Source: CAZKCI01 sp964551475
GTDB taxonomy: Bacteria; Auribacterota; Erginobacteria; Erginobacterales; CAZKCI01
Length of the DNA: 8,796 nt
Direction of reading: 5' to 3'
Assembly: GCA_964551475.1 (NCBI GenBank)
Contig: CAZKCI010000057.1
Coordinates: 1 to 8,796 of the forward strand
A model generated the notes under the pieces. That model saw only the letters and a program-made list of their open reading frames with translations, ran no database searches and was not told where the DNA came from. Of this stretch, positions 1 to 5,657 are shown in pieces; the first letter of the stretch is position 1, and each line of letters starts with the position of its first letter. Made by a program: the position numbers and the translations under genes.

Positions 1-1740
1 CGCGTCTGCGAAGTCCCCGCTCCCCCCCGTGTTGTTGGCGTTTCCGGCAACCGCACCGGACTGCCAGGCACAGACGCTCATACCCTCGGTTTGGATCGTC
101 CAGCCTGAGGGCGGCCAGGTCGAGAACCCTTCGTTCAGGAATTCGGTCTGCGTCCACCCAGCTTCGCAGCTGATCTGCCAGGGCGTGGGGGTGGGCGTGG
201 CCGTCCGGGTCGGGGTCGGCGTTTCGGGGATAGGCGTCGGGGTATCTGGAACCGCTGTCGGCGTCTCGGGGACGGGCGTAGGTGTGGTCGGGGGCGGCGG
301 AGTAGTGAAGCTGAGAATGCTCACAAAGCCGTCGCAAATACCCCCCGCGAAGCTGGACTGGTAGGGATTGACCGTCGGGAAATCCGCTGCCCAGGTCGCA
401 CCGACCAGATGGGCTCGCGCGCGCGTATCGAGGGCGAGGCCTTTACCCAGATCAGAACCCAATCCTCCCAGGAAGGTGGAATAAACAAGCGCTGTCCCCG
501 AAGAGGCAAAGTGGGTGAGGAAAACCTCGTTCCCTCCGGCGCGGGATGACTGGTATTGCCGCCGCAGGGGGAAATCATCCGAAGCGGTCGTCCCGGCGAC
601 ATACACTGAGTTGTCCGAACCCAGGGATACGGCGTTTGCCTGGTCGGATGCCTCACCCCCCAGATAGGTTGAGTAAAGAAGTCCCGACCCGGACGATGAG
701 AGCTTAAATATGACCGCATCATAGACCGGGCCGGAAAATCCGTATTGGTAAGGTCCGGAGGTCGGCCAGTCAGTGGACGTCGTGAAACCGCAGACATAGG
801 CCTGGTTGCTCCCGTCCAGCGCGATATCCATGCCCGTGTCACTGCCTTTGCCGCCACAGTAGGTCGAGTAGACGAGCGCGGAGCCATCCGGGGAAAACGA
901 AGAGACAAATACATCGGTACCCCCTGCGTTCGTGTTTTGATACGCACTTGAGACCGGGAAGTTGGACGAACTGGTTTCTCCGGTGACGTATACCCTATGG
1001 GCGGAATCCAGGCAGAGTCCCATCGCCATGCCACTCGAACTGTCATCGTCTGCACTGCCTCCCAGGTAGGTCGAATAGACCAGATCCTCACCCACGGAGG
1101 AGATGACGGCGACAAAAACATCATAGCCTGCGTTCTTGCTCGGCTGGTACGCGGCGAAGGTGGGGAAATCGGACGAGCTGGTGTCTCCGGCGATATACGC
1201 CCGGCCCGAGGAATCCACCTGGATGGAGCGAGAGGAATGCTCATCTGACGATCCGCCCAGATAAGTGGAGTAGAGCAGCGCGGTGCCGGACGAGGAGAAC
1301 TTCGACACGAAGCAATCGTAGCCCCCAGCTAGGAAGGACTGGAACTGGAGATAGACCGGGAAATCACCCGAGTTGGTCTTGCCGACCAGATAGAACCGGT
1401 TCGCCGTGTCCAGGGCGATGCCCCTCGCCGTATCATCGCCGGTGCCGCCGAGAAATGACGAATAAAGCAGCCCTCCCGATGAGGAGAGCTTGGTGACCAC
1501 TGCGTCCCAATCACCCGATCGGCTGGGCTGGAAAGGAGACGCCGTGGGAAAGTTGTCGGAGTTGCAGTACCCGGTCATGTATGCCGACCCCCCGGATGAG
1601 ATGACGATATCATCAATTGATTCGGCAGTCCCTCCCCCGATATAGGTCGAGTAGTCGAGGTTCAGGGTCTGGGCTATGCTGGGGGATGTGATGAGAGCGA
1701 TGGAGCAGAACGTCACGATCAGCGATAGTGTCTTCCTCAT
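1..1740 (-). CDS. Secreted seven-repeat SBBP beta-propeller protein with C-terminal choice-of-anchor J-like domain (3' end outside window)
   Basis: The frame is open from 1740 to the window edge (580 codons, no stop). Residues 1-23 form a Sec signal peptide (MRKTLSLIVTF..., cleavage after SIA). Residues ~26-477 carry seven SBBP repeats, each with a Y-S-[TS]-[YF]-x-G-G strand, an [IL]-x-[LV]-D segment and a D/N-F/W-P-[TVL] motif; seven is the right number for one closed propeller. A Thr/Pro-rich linker (~479-520) follows. The last ~60 residues (NEGFSTWPPSGWTI, then CAWQSG and GGSGDF) look like the start of a cleaved-adhesin/choice-of-anchor J domain. I chose ATG 1740 over ATG 1746 because AGGAGGA ends directly against 1746 but lies 6 nt from 1740. 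The protein is probably exported and surface-associated; partner or substrate is unknown. Confidence 0.88.
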   Translation of the reverse strand, partial: MRKTLSLIVTFCSIALITSPSIAQTLNLDYSTYIGGGTAESIDDIVISSGGSAYMTGYCNSDNFPTASPFQPSRSGDWDAVVTKLSSSGGLLYSSFLGGTGDDTARGIALDTANRFYLVGKTNSGDFPVYLQFQSFLAGGYDCFVSKFSSSGTALLYSTYLGGSSDEHSSRSIQVDSSGRAYIAGDTSSSDFPTFAAYQPSKNAGYDVFVAVISSVGEDLVYSTYLGGSADDDSSSGMAMGLCLDSAHRVYVTGETSSSNFPVSSAYQNTNAGGTDVFVSSFSPDGSALVYSTYCGGKGSDTGMDIALDGSNQAYVCGFTTSTDWPTSGPYQYGFSGPVYDAVIFKLSSSGSGLLYSTYLGGEASDQANAVSLGSDNSVYVAGTTASDDFPLRRQYQSSRAGGNEVFLTHFASSGTALVYSTFLGGLGSDLGKGLALDTRARAHLVGATWAADFPTVNPYQSSFAGGICDGFVSILSFTTPPPPTTPTPVPETPTAVPDTPTPIPETPTPTRTATPTPTPWQISCEAGWTQTEFLNEGFSTWPPSGWTIQTEGMSVCAWQSGAVAGNANNTGGSGDFADA

Positions 1741-1746
1741 CTTCAT

Positions 1747-1753
1747 TCCTCCT
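1747..1753 (-). promoter_or_regulatory. Ribosome-binding site of the 1-1740 gene
   Basis: Read on the minus strand this is AGGAGGA, a near-perfect Shine-Dalgarno sequence. It abuts the ATG at 1746 (0 nt) but is 6 nt from the ATG at 1740, so the downstream ATG is the likely start. Confidence 0.8.
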
Positions 1754-1780
1754 GCATGTAGCCTAGCTTGTGCCCATCTC

Positions 1781-1810
1781 AACAGAAGGCCCAGCCGGAG
1801 ATGGCTAGCC
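1781..1810 (-). terminator. Leader hairpin, possible weak attenuator
   Basis: On the minus strand GGCTAGCC and GGCTGGGCC pair around loop ATCTCC with a one-base bulge, followed by TTCTGTT. It lies between the conserved leader and the ribosome-binding site, the same position as the stronger terminator at 4747-4782. The T-tract is poor, so termination is uncertain. Confidence 0.4.
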
Positions 1811-1876
1811 GAACCGGGTCAGAACTACCGAACCTCATGTCCCCAGTCTGTGCTCACGATACCTCTCGACGGGGTT
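1811..1876 (-). promoter_or_regulatory. Conserved structured 5' leader, copy A
   Basis: This matches 4783-4840 with exactly conserved spacing. On the minus strand CCCCGTC (1874-1868) pairs with GAC-T-GGGG (1848-1841) with a bulged T, enclosing a 19-nt interior that starts GAGAGG in both copies. The segment GGGGACATGAGGTT then leads to CTGACCCGG in both copies. The two sequences differ at about a dozen positions, mostly in two clusters. I do not recognise a known riboswitch class. Confidence 0.55.
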
Positions 1877-1899
1877 GATGTGGTGAACCGCTGATAAAT

Positions 1900-1928
1900 A
1901 TCATTCCCTTGTTGGTCCCGGAAGTCAA
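1900..1928 (-). promoter_or_regulatory. Sigma70-like promoter of the 1-1740 gene
   Basis: On the minus strand TTGACT (1928-1923), a 17-nt spacer and AATGAT (1905-1900). The -10 is only a 4/6 match, but the same arrangement (TTGACC-N17-AATACT) occurs at 4863-4891 before the other SBBP gene, at nearly the same distance from the leader stem (26 versus 25 nt). Confidence 0.55.
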
Positions 1929-2137
1929 GAATCCCTTCTGATGTAGGCGGCAGGCAGGTTGGTGTGAGCCAGGATGAAGCTTGAGATGGGGCAGGAATTG
2001 GAGAAGGCGCTGGGGTTGTACGGATTGACTGTCGGGATTGAATGGGCGGCAGGCAGATCGATGTGGGCCAGGATGAAGCTTAAGGCGGGGCAGGTATCAA
2101 ACGGGGCGGACCATGAATCCCGAGGCCCTTTGATCAC
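1925..2137 (-). pseudogene. Possible degraded SBBP-repeat fragment
   Basis: A short open frame has no clear start signal. It contains SIPTVNPYNPS followed by CPISSFILA, which resembles the blade junction FPTVNPYQSS...CDGFVSILS in the 1-1740 protein. No complete repeat and no STYLGG strand can be found, and the flanking 33-residue repeats are not SBBP-like. It may be debris of another propeller gene or chance similarity. It overlaps the promoter of the 1-1740 gene, so it is not likely to be a working gene. Confidence 0.25.
1946..2096. repeat. Direct repeat, two ~52-bp copies with a 99-bp period
   Basis: Copy 1 at 1946-1997 and copy 2 at 2045-2096 both start GGCGGCAGGCAG and share GCCAGGATGAAGCTT and GGGGCAGG, with roughly ten mismatches. 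The 99-bp period equals 33 codons, and on the minus strand both copies read SFILAH-x-x-LPAA in the same frame, so the repeat may come from coding DNA. Confidence 0.65.
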
Positions 2138-2160
2138 CAGCCGCCCAACAGATTCAATCG

Positions 2161-2429
2161 AGCGGGGAGAAGAAGCGTATCGACTACATAAAAAGCGAAC
2201 AAGCGGGCAAGAGCGATTCAGGCTTATTCTGACGATTTGTTTAATGCCCGCCCACTTCCCCGCTCAATCCTCCACTCATTGGCCTGCCCGCATCAGCCAG
2301 TTCCTCCGACTCCTCAAACTACCTCAGGATATCCAGCAATCCGTGATCAGGATGGGGGATCCACTACCTTCCCGGGCAATAACAGAACGCAAACTGCGAA
2401 ACTTGCTCTTCTCTTCCGGACCGAGATAG
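2161..2429 (+). pseudogene. Broken copy of the ParB/KorB-like HTH gene
   Basis: The C-terminal part reads ARISQFLRLLKLPQDIQQSV, then IRMGDPLPSRAITERKLRNL, nearly identical to residues 62-100 of the intact protein at 4980-5306. Upstream, IDYIKSEQAGKSDSG matches the N-terminal FDYIFEAKRRRIKPV, but in a different reading frame. The DNA for the middle, including the first helix of the HTH, is missing: GCCCGCCCACTTCCCC jumps to the ISQ segment. A frameshift plus an internal deletion mark it as a pseudogene. A terminator follows, as in the intact copy, and the next sequence is the 3' end of the convergent SBBP/FG-GAP gene. Confidence 0.75.
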
Positions 2430-2432
2430 AGA

Positions 2433-2470
2433 AAGGGCGGTCTCCCCAGACTGAGGAAACCGCCTTTTCT
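2433..2470. terminator. Terminator hairpin between convergent (pseudo)genes
   Basis: GGCGGT (2436-2441) pairs with ACCGCC (2459-2464), extended by partial pairing inside, then CTTTTCT on the plus strand. The A-rich left side gives a CCCTTTCTC tail on the minus strand, so it may also end the 2488-4722 transcript. The intact ParB-like gene has a similar hairpin at 5308-5341. Confidence 0.65.
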
Positions 2471-2487
2471 GGCCAGACAGACTGATT

Positions 2488-4722
2488 CTAGCGTGTCACC
2501 GGAACATCATGCGCGGCCCCGTAGTAGGCTTGGGTGATGTCCCGGATGGTCCAGAGGCCGGAACTTCCATTGAAGATCCCCACATCGTCTAATGTGTCCC
2601 CGTCGTAATCAGCGGGGACTGGTTGATCAGTGCCCCCGCCGAAGTAAACTTTGGTCACGTCTCGGAGAGACCAGAGACCTAAAGGCGGGCGGAAGACACC
2701 CACCTCCCAACTGCCGTTCCCATCATAGTCTCCGGGAACCGGGGAATCGGCCAAACTCCCAAAGTAAATCCTCGTCAGAGCATGAAGCGCCCAGAGCCCC
2801 GATGCCCCCCGGAAGATCCCAATTTTTTTTCTCATGGAGCCATCATAATAACCAGGCACAACGATGTCTCCCGAAGTCCCGAAATAAGCGCGGCCGATAC
2901 CGCTGACCGCCCAGAGGCCAGAAGAACCGCGGTAAATCCCCGGATCGCAGGTCCCGTCTCCGTTGTAATCGCCGGGGACGGGAACATCGGAGGATGACCC
3001 GAGGTAGAGCCGGGTCACATCCCGGAGCGCCCACAAACCGGTGCTTCCCTCGAATATCCCGATCGCAGTGGTACCGTCGCCGCTGTAGTCCCCGGGAACG
3101 GGCATACCGAATGAATTTCCAAAATAAACTCTCGTCACATCCTTCACCGACCAGAGTCCCGAGCTTTTACGGAAGACGGCGATGTCGGCTGTCCCATCGC
3201 CGTCGTAATCACCCCGTTCCAGGGCAATCTGAGGCGCAGGCTTCAGGACACTGATGAATGCATCGCGACTCCCCCCAATCGTCTGTTGATAAGGATCGCG
3301 CAGGGGAAAATCAGTGGAATCAGTCCAGCCGGCGATGCAGATAGCATCGTTTTCATTAGCAAGAGCGATTCCGACGCTCCAATCCTCGCCAAGTCCGCCC
3401 AGATAGGACGAATAGACAAGGAAAGTGCCATCGGGACTCAATGCGCTAACGAAGGCATCGTATGTCCCCCCGCCGAAGGTCCCCTGGTAAGGGGACAGAA
3501 GCGGAAAATCCAATGACTGGGTAGCTCCGCTGACATGGGCCTCCCCTTTCGAGTCTATGGCAATGCTTGTGCAGTAATCCTTATCGCTTCCTCCCAGATA
3601 GGTTGAGTAGGAGAGATCCGTCATGGAAGCGAACTTGCTCACGAAACCATCCGGAGAACCGGCCAATTCTTGTTGATAAGGGCGCCGAGTGGGAAAATCG
3701 AAGGAAGAGGTGTCGCCGGAGATATAGAACCCGTCATCAGCAAGAGCGATACCGTAGGCGCCTTCGCTGCCCCTCCCCCCGAAAAAGGTCGAGGAGACGA
3801 GGCCCGAGCCATCGGGAGAAAAAAGAGCGATGAAGGCGTCGTATTCGTACCTGTCACCGGTCGGCTTCGCAGCCTGGTAGGGCTGGTGCGTCGGGAAATC
3901 GAATGACCCCGTACAGCCGACCACGTACAGCGAACCGTCGGATCTCAGTTTAATAGCCGCACCCGAATCGGCATGCGAACCGCCCAGATAGGTCGAGAAG
4001 ACCAGAGCCGACCCGGTGGTCGACACTCGCGTGACGAACGCGTCGCCCAGACCGCCTTGCATCGACCCGTACCATCCTCCATAACTGCTCTGATAGGCGT
4101 TGAGCGTGGGAAAGGTTTCCGACTCGGTGAGACCAGTGACGCAGGCGCCTCCGGAAGAATCTACGGCGATCGCCTCTCCGATGTCATACTCGCGCCCCCC
4201 CAGGTATGTCGAATAGAGCAGGAGCGAACCCCCGGAGGAAAGCTTGCTGACAAAAGCATCGCCCTCATCGCCGGAGCCAATGATTCCCGAATAGCTCGGC
4301 TGGTAGGCGCTCAGGGTGGGAAAATCGAGAGAAACGGTCCATCCGGACAGGTACGGGCAATGGGCGCTGTCAACGGCGATGGCGTTCCCGGCTTCCCGGT
4401 CCGATCCTCCCAAATACGTGGAAAAGAGCAGTCGATCTCCGGATGACGACAGCTTGCTGACGAAAGCATCCTCTTCTCTCCCTCCGACCTGATAGGCGTT
4501 GCTTCCCTGGTAGGCGTCGAGGGTCGGGAAATCAAAAGATGCGGTCTCGCCTGTTACATAGAGAGAGCCGAAGGCATCGCGGGCCAGGCCATACGCCTGA
4601 TCGCTTCCACTGCCCCCGAGGTAGGTGGAGTAGCCCAGCTCCAGCGTTTCGGCGGAAAGCGATTGCGGGCGGGACTGAAATGCAAGAAATCCGATTACGA
4701 CCAGAATCGATATTTGTCTCAC
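2488..4722 (-). CDS. Secreted SBBP seven-repeat propeller fused to six FG-GAP/VCBS-like repeats
   Basis: 744 residues. I chose GTG 4722 because AAGAGG lies 6 nt upstream and a signal peptide begins at once (MRQISILVVIGFLAF..., cleavage near SLSA24). The in-frame ATG at 4776 has no ribosome-binding site and lies inside the leader hairpin. Residues ~27-490 contain seven SBBP repeats (STYLGG/STFFGG/SSYLGG strands and FDFPT motifs), enough for one propeller. Residues ~503-744 contain six repeats of the pattern D-Y-x-G-D-G...IFRxSSGLW-[SA]-[VL]-R-D-[VI]-T-R-x-Y-F-G, with Asp-rich Ca-binding-type loops. The protein ends HDVPVTR-stop. In repeat 4 the acidic loop is replaced by SMRKK. It is probably an extracellular or surface binding protein; no catalytic motif is visible. 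Confidence 0.9.
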   Translation of the reverse strand: MRQISILVVIGFLAFQSRPQSLSAETLELGYSTYLGGSGSDQAYGLARDAFGSLYVTGETASFDFPTLDAYQGSNAYQVGGREEDAFVSKLSSSGDRLLFSTYLGGSDREAGNAIAVDSAHCPYLSGWTVSLDFPTLSAYQPSYSGIIGSGDEGDAFVSKLSSGGSLLLYSTYLGGREYDIGEAIAVDSSGGACVTGLTESETFPTLNAYQSSYGGWYGSMQGGLGDAFVTRVSTTGSALVFSTYLGGSHADSGAAIKLRSDGSLYVVGCTGSFDFPTHQPYQAAKPTGDRYEYDAFIALFSPDGSGLVSSTFFGGRGSEGAYGIALADDGFYISGDTSSFDFPTRRPYQQELAGSPDGFVSKFASMTDLSYSTYLGGSDKDYCTSIAIDSKGEAHVSGATQSLDFPLLSPYQGTFGGGTYDAFVSALSPDGTFLVYSSYLGGLGEDWSVGIALANENDAICIAGWTDSTDFPLRDPYQQTIGGSRDAFISVLKPAPQIALERGDYDGDGTADIAVFRKSSGLWSVKDVTRVYFGNSFGMPVPGDYSGDGTTAIGIFEGSTGLWALRDVTRLYLGSSSDVPVPGDYNGDGTCDPGIYRGSSGLWAVSGIGRAYFGTSGDIVVPGYYDGSMRKKIGIFRGASGLWALHALTRIYFGSLADSPVPGDYDGNGSWEVGVFRPPLGLWSLRDVTKVYFGGGTDQPVPADYDGDTLDDVGIFNGSSGLWTIRDITQAYYGAAHDVPVTR

Positions 4723-4746
4723 GATGCGCCTCTTGGTCGGGCCATG

Positions 4747-4782
4747 AAAAAGTCCCGGCCGGATATCGCTATCCAAGCCGGG
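4747..4782 (-). terminator. Intrinsic terminator in the 5' leader (attenuator candidate)
   Basis: On the minus strand CCCGGC (4782-4777) pairs with GCCGGG (4759-4754), and GGATA (4774-4770) pairs with TATCC (4765-4761) around a 4-nt loop, separated by a small AA/C internal loop. ACTTTTT follows at once. It lies upstream of the ribosome-binding site (4729-4734) and GTG start, so it would control read-through into the gene. Confidence 0.7.
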
Positions 4783-4840
4783 TCAGTCTTGCCTAACCTC
4801 ATGTCCCCAGTCTGTTCTCATGATGCCTCTCGACGGGGTT
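4783..4840 (-). promoter_or_regulatory. Conserved structured 5' leader, copy B
   Basis: Second copy of the leader at 1811-1876. CCCCGTC (4838-4832) pairs with GAC-T-GGGG (4812-4805). The distance between the two G/C runs (34 nt) and from there to the CTGACCC segment is identical in both copies. It sits between the promoter at 4863-4891 and the terminator at 4747-4782, the usual place for a riboswitch aptamer or leader-regulatory RNA. Confidence 0.55.
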
Positions 4841-4862
4841 ATGTTTGGAAACACTGAAAGGC

Positions 4863-4891
4863 AGTATTCTCCTCTCTTCTTGGTCGGTCAA
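4863..4891 (-). promoter_or_regulatory. Sigma70-like promoter of the 2488-4722 gene
   Basis: On the minus strand TTGACC (4891-4886), a 17-nt spacer and AATACT (4868-4863). Transcription would start near 4856, about 18 nt before the leader stem. Confidence 0.6.
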
Positions 4892-4909
4892 GGAGATTTG
4901 CCTGAAAGG

Positions 4910-4973
4910 AAAAATCCCGCACCCGCCCAAGTTAACCATTTTGGGCGATACGGGATAAAAAGCAGAACTCCCC
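4910..4973. repeat. Hairpin repeat R1
   Basis: Nested inverted repeats: ATCCCG/CGGGAT (4914-4919, 4951-4956) outside and GCCCAA/TTGGGC (4925-4930, 4941-4946) inside. Read on the minus strand the hairpin is followed by TTTTTCC, so it can act as a terminator shielding the downstream promoter. Related copies are R2 (5374-5428) and R3 (7216-7277), sharing GCGGGATAAAAAG-x-x-GAACTCCCC (CGGG... in R1). Shared sequence stops abruptly after CTCCCC in all three. Confidence 0.7.
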
Positions 4974-4979
4974 GGTGCA

Positions 4980-5306
4980 ATGGCGGAGCGAACCCTGATC
5001 TGGGACTCATTCGACTACATCTTTGAGGCTAAACGGAGGCGAATCAAGCCAGTCCGAACCCACCCTAATCCCCTCCTTGTTGCGCTCAAGTATAAAAGCC
5101 TCCTGAATACCCCCGGCATAGACTCCCAGGCCAATCTTGCCCGGAAAGTCGGTGTTTCCCCTGCCCGGATCAGCCAGATGCTCCGGCTACTCAAACTACC
5201 TCAGGAGATACAGCAGGCCGTGATCAGGATGGGGGATCCTCTACCCCCCAGAGAGGTGACCGAGCGGAAGTTGCGGGCTTTCTTTGTCGCGTCCCCAATG
5301 CAATAA
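4980..5306 (+). CDS. Small ParB/KorB-like helix-turn-helix protein
   Basis: 108 residues. Residues ~49-74 (SQANLARKVGVSPARIS, then QMLRLLKLP) form a helix-turn-helix like that of ParB/KorB/Spo0J proteins, and QEIQQAV follows as in that family. The N-terminal ParB nuclease/CTPase domain is absent, so it cannot work as a full partition protein. Small proteins of this kind are often found with recombinases and other mobile DNA; none is next to it here. The start ATG lacks a clear ribosome-binding site and lies 7 nt after R1, so promoter and start are uncertain. R1 and R2 bracket it, and a terminator hairpin follows. A broken copy is at 2161-2429. It probably binds DNA; target unknown. Confidence 0.75.
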   Translation: MAERTLIWDSFDYIFEAKRRRIKPVRTHPNPLLVALKYKSLLNTPGIDSQANLARKVGVSPARISQMLRLLKLPQEIQQAVIRMGDPLPPREVTERKLRAFFVASPMQ

Positions 5307-5307
5307 C

Positions 5308-5341
5308 AAAGAGCGGCCCTCCAACCGAGAGCCGCCCTTTG
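5308..5341 (+). terminator. Terminator after the ParB-like gene
   Basis: AAAG-A-GCGGC-C-CTC pairs with GAG-A-GCCGC-C-CTTT around loop CAACC, with two mismatches; it starts 2 nt after the stop codon. The T-tract is short. It matches in position and partly in sequence the hairpin at 2433-2470. Confidence 0.6.
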
Positions 5342-5373
5342 CTTCACCAATCCGCCTGTTTCTATGTTGGAGG

Positions 5374-5428
5374 TCACACCCAGGTGTAACCAGTCTGGGC
5401 GATGCGGGATAAAAAGCAGAACTCCCCC
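5374..5428. repeat. Hairpin repeat R2
   Basis: Shares about 44 nt with R3, from GTGTAACCAGTCTGGGC through GCGGGATAAAAAG to GAACTCCCC, with four mismatches. The inner pairing CCCAG/CTGGG remains but the left outer arm (ATCCC) is lost. It lies directly after CTATGTTGGAGGTC, which resembles the IS3 left end (TATGTTGGAG, GGAGGTC). On the minus strand it reads GVLLFIPHRPDWLHLG. Confidence 0.65.
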
Positions 5429-5494
5429 CAATCTGCATAGAAAAAAGCAGTCCCCATTCCTGGCCACCACCCTTTTCTACCAGACAGTTGGTTT
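5429..5494. other. Non-coding debris between R2 and the FG-GAP remnant
   Basis: I see no gene here. On the minus strand GGGGACTGC...TGCAGATTG resembles the signal-peptide segment before R3 (GGGGACCACC...GCGGATGCT), so it may be the decayed start of a gene like the one at 7183-7347. Confidence 0.35.
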
Positions 5495-5569
5495 CTATCG
5501 GTTCTCTGGCACGTTTCCCGTTGCCCCAAAGTACAGTCTGGTCATGTTCCCGCCGGCCCACAAACGCAT
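5495..5569 (-). pseudogene. 3'-terminal remnant of an FG-GAP-repeat paralogue
   Basis: On the minus strand this reads MRLWAGGNMTRLYFGATG, then NVPENR-stop. It matches the end of the full-length proteins (LWSVRNLTRVYFG, then DIPVTR-stop) over ~22 codons, stop included. No repeat can be followed further upstream. Sequence beyond the stop (CTTTTCTaCCAGACAG...TTCTA on the plus strand, 5472-5497) also matches that beyond the stop of the 2488-4722 gene (2464-2490), so an ancestral gene end was duplicated and the rest lost. Confidence 0.75.
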
Positions 5570-5613
5570 GGGGATGGCGGGGCTTGTCATTTTATGTTAG
5601 AAATAATGCTCTT

Positions 5614-5628
5614 CTATCGTCCCGATAG
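5614..5628 (+). promoter_or_regulatory. Small perfect hairpin upstream of the jellyroll/FG-GAP gene
   Basis: CTATCG and CGATAG flank a 3-nt loop, 30 nt before the start codon. It could be an operator or a leader stem; no convincing promoter could be fixed next to it. Confidence 0.3.
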
Positions 5629-5647
5629 CCGATATCCATTCATCCGG

Positions 5648-5653
5648 AGGAGG
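5648..5653 (+). promoter_or_regulatory. Ribosome-binding site of the 5658-7088 gene
   Basis: AGGAGG, 4 nt before ATG 5658 and within GGAGGAGG. It supports this start, which also begins a signal peptide. Confidence 0.8.
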
Positions 5654-5657
5654 CGTC

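Noticed and set aside
182..300. Tandem GGGCGTxGG-type repeat
   Set aside because: It is the DNA of the Thr/Pro-rich linker of the 1-1740 protein and is explained by coding constraint.
321..1244. 307-codon open frame on the minus strand
   Set aside because: It is an out-of-frame shadow of the SBBP gene 1-1740, which has the signal peptide, ribosome-binding site and repeats; the shadow translation is low-complexity Arg/Ser/Pro.
3639..4535. Several short open frames on both strands inside the SBBP half of the 2488-4722 gene
   Set aside because: All are shadows of the repeat-coding frame.
4723..4776. In-frame ATG at 4776 as the start of the SBBP/FG-GAP gene
   Set aside because: It lies inside the leader terminator hairpin, has no ribosome-binding site, and would put 18 extra residues before the signal peptide; GTG 4722 fits better.
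4980..5306. Plasmid partition or replication function for the ParB-like protein
   Set aside because: The ParB nuclease/CTPase domain is absent, there is no ParA partner, and no origin or parS-like array was seen.
5201..5561. Minus-strand open frames of 89 and 106 codons
   Set aside because: They run antisense through the ParB-like gene, R2 and the FG-GAP remnant, with no ribosome-binding site. Only the R2 phrase and the terminal remnant are meaningful.
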